Origin: Actinomycetes bacterium
GTDB taxonomy: Bacteria; Actinomycetota; Acidimicrobiia; Acidimicrobiales; Acidimicrobiaceae
Assembly: GCA_021792075.1 (NCBI GenBank)
Contig: JAJYVK010000109.1
Location: 1-6,018 of the forward strand
Length of the DNA: 6,018 bases
Direction of reading: 5' to 3'
Shown here piece by piece: positions 6,009-6,018 of this stretch. The notes below the pieces were generated by a model that searched no databases, was not told the origin of the DNA, and saw nothing but the letters and a program-made list of their open reading frames with translations. Position 1 is the first letter of the stretch. Each line of letters begins with the position of its first letter. The translations under genes and the position numbers were made by a program.

Positions 6009-6018
6009 ATGGCTTTCA
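6009..6018 (+). CDS. Start of a coupled downstream gene, cut by the window end (cooC candidate)
   Basis: An ATG six nt after the cooS stop, behind a good Shine-Dalgarno, opens a reading frame of which only Met-Ala-Phe is visible. In coo operons this position is commonly held by cooC, the P-loop ATPase that inserts nickel into CooS, and an N-terminus of this kind running into a GKGGxGKT loop would fit. The product itself cannot be identified from ten bases, so the cooC assignment rests on context alone. Confidence 0.5.

Overview
The window carries two separate metabolic units, all on the + strand. The first half has two acyl-CoA enzymes: an (S)-3-hydroxybutyryl-CoA dehydrogenase and a long coenzyme B12-dependent mutase of the ethylmalonyl-CoA mutase (MeaA/Ecm) type. 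The second half is the start of a carbon monoxide oxidation operon: a four-cluster ferredoxin-like protein (CooF), an anaerobic Ni-Fe carbon monoxide dehydrogenase (CooS), and the first few bases of a tightly coupled third gene cut off by the window edge. That position usually holds the Ni-insertion ATPase CooC, but only about three codons are visible.

Layout. The hbd gene ends at 859, and its true 5' context lies outside the window. Bases 860-1105 are non-coding; they hold a TTGACA-type promoter candidate with a perfect inverted repeat lying over the likely -10, just before meaA (1106-3103). Bases 3104-3373 are non-coding. They hold a pair of CGTGAAA direct repeats spaced 21 bp, three copies of TGACGC, a weak promoter candidate and a perfect Shine-Dalgarno that fixes the cooF start at a GTG (3374). 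cooF (3374-4024) and cooS (4060-6003) are separated by 35 bp containing a small GC hairpin. The next gene starts 6 nt after the cooS stop. I saw no RNA gene, insertion sequence or CRISPR array.

How the genes work together. 3-Hydroxybutyryl-CoA dehydrogenase interconverts acetoacetyl-CoA and 3-hydroxybutyryl-CoA. Ethylmalonyl-CoA mutase makes methylsuccinyl-CoA further along the ethylmalonyl-CoA route of acetyl-CoA assimilation. The crotonyl-CoA carboxylase/reductase and later enzymes of that route are not here. CooS oxidises CO to CO2, and CooF passes the electrons on; no hydrogenase or acetyl-CoA synthase subunit is visible, so the electron acceptor is unknown. All catalytic and metal-binding residues I could place by spacing are intact in CooS. 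Its D-cluster motif is the CX2C form rather than the CX7C form, which in Desulfovibrio vulgaris CODH goes with a [2Fe-2S] cluster and better tolerance of oxygen.

Organism. The composition looks moderately GC-rich (not counted). The mutase closely resembles actinobacterial MeaA proteins as I remember them, so an actinobacterium or another bacterium with the ethylmalonyl-CoA pathway is a reasonable guess. This is inference, and no marker gene in the window settles it.
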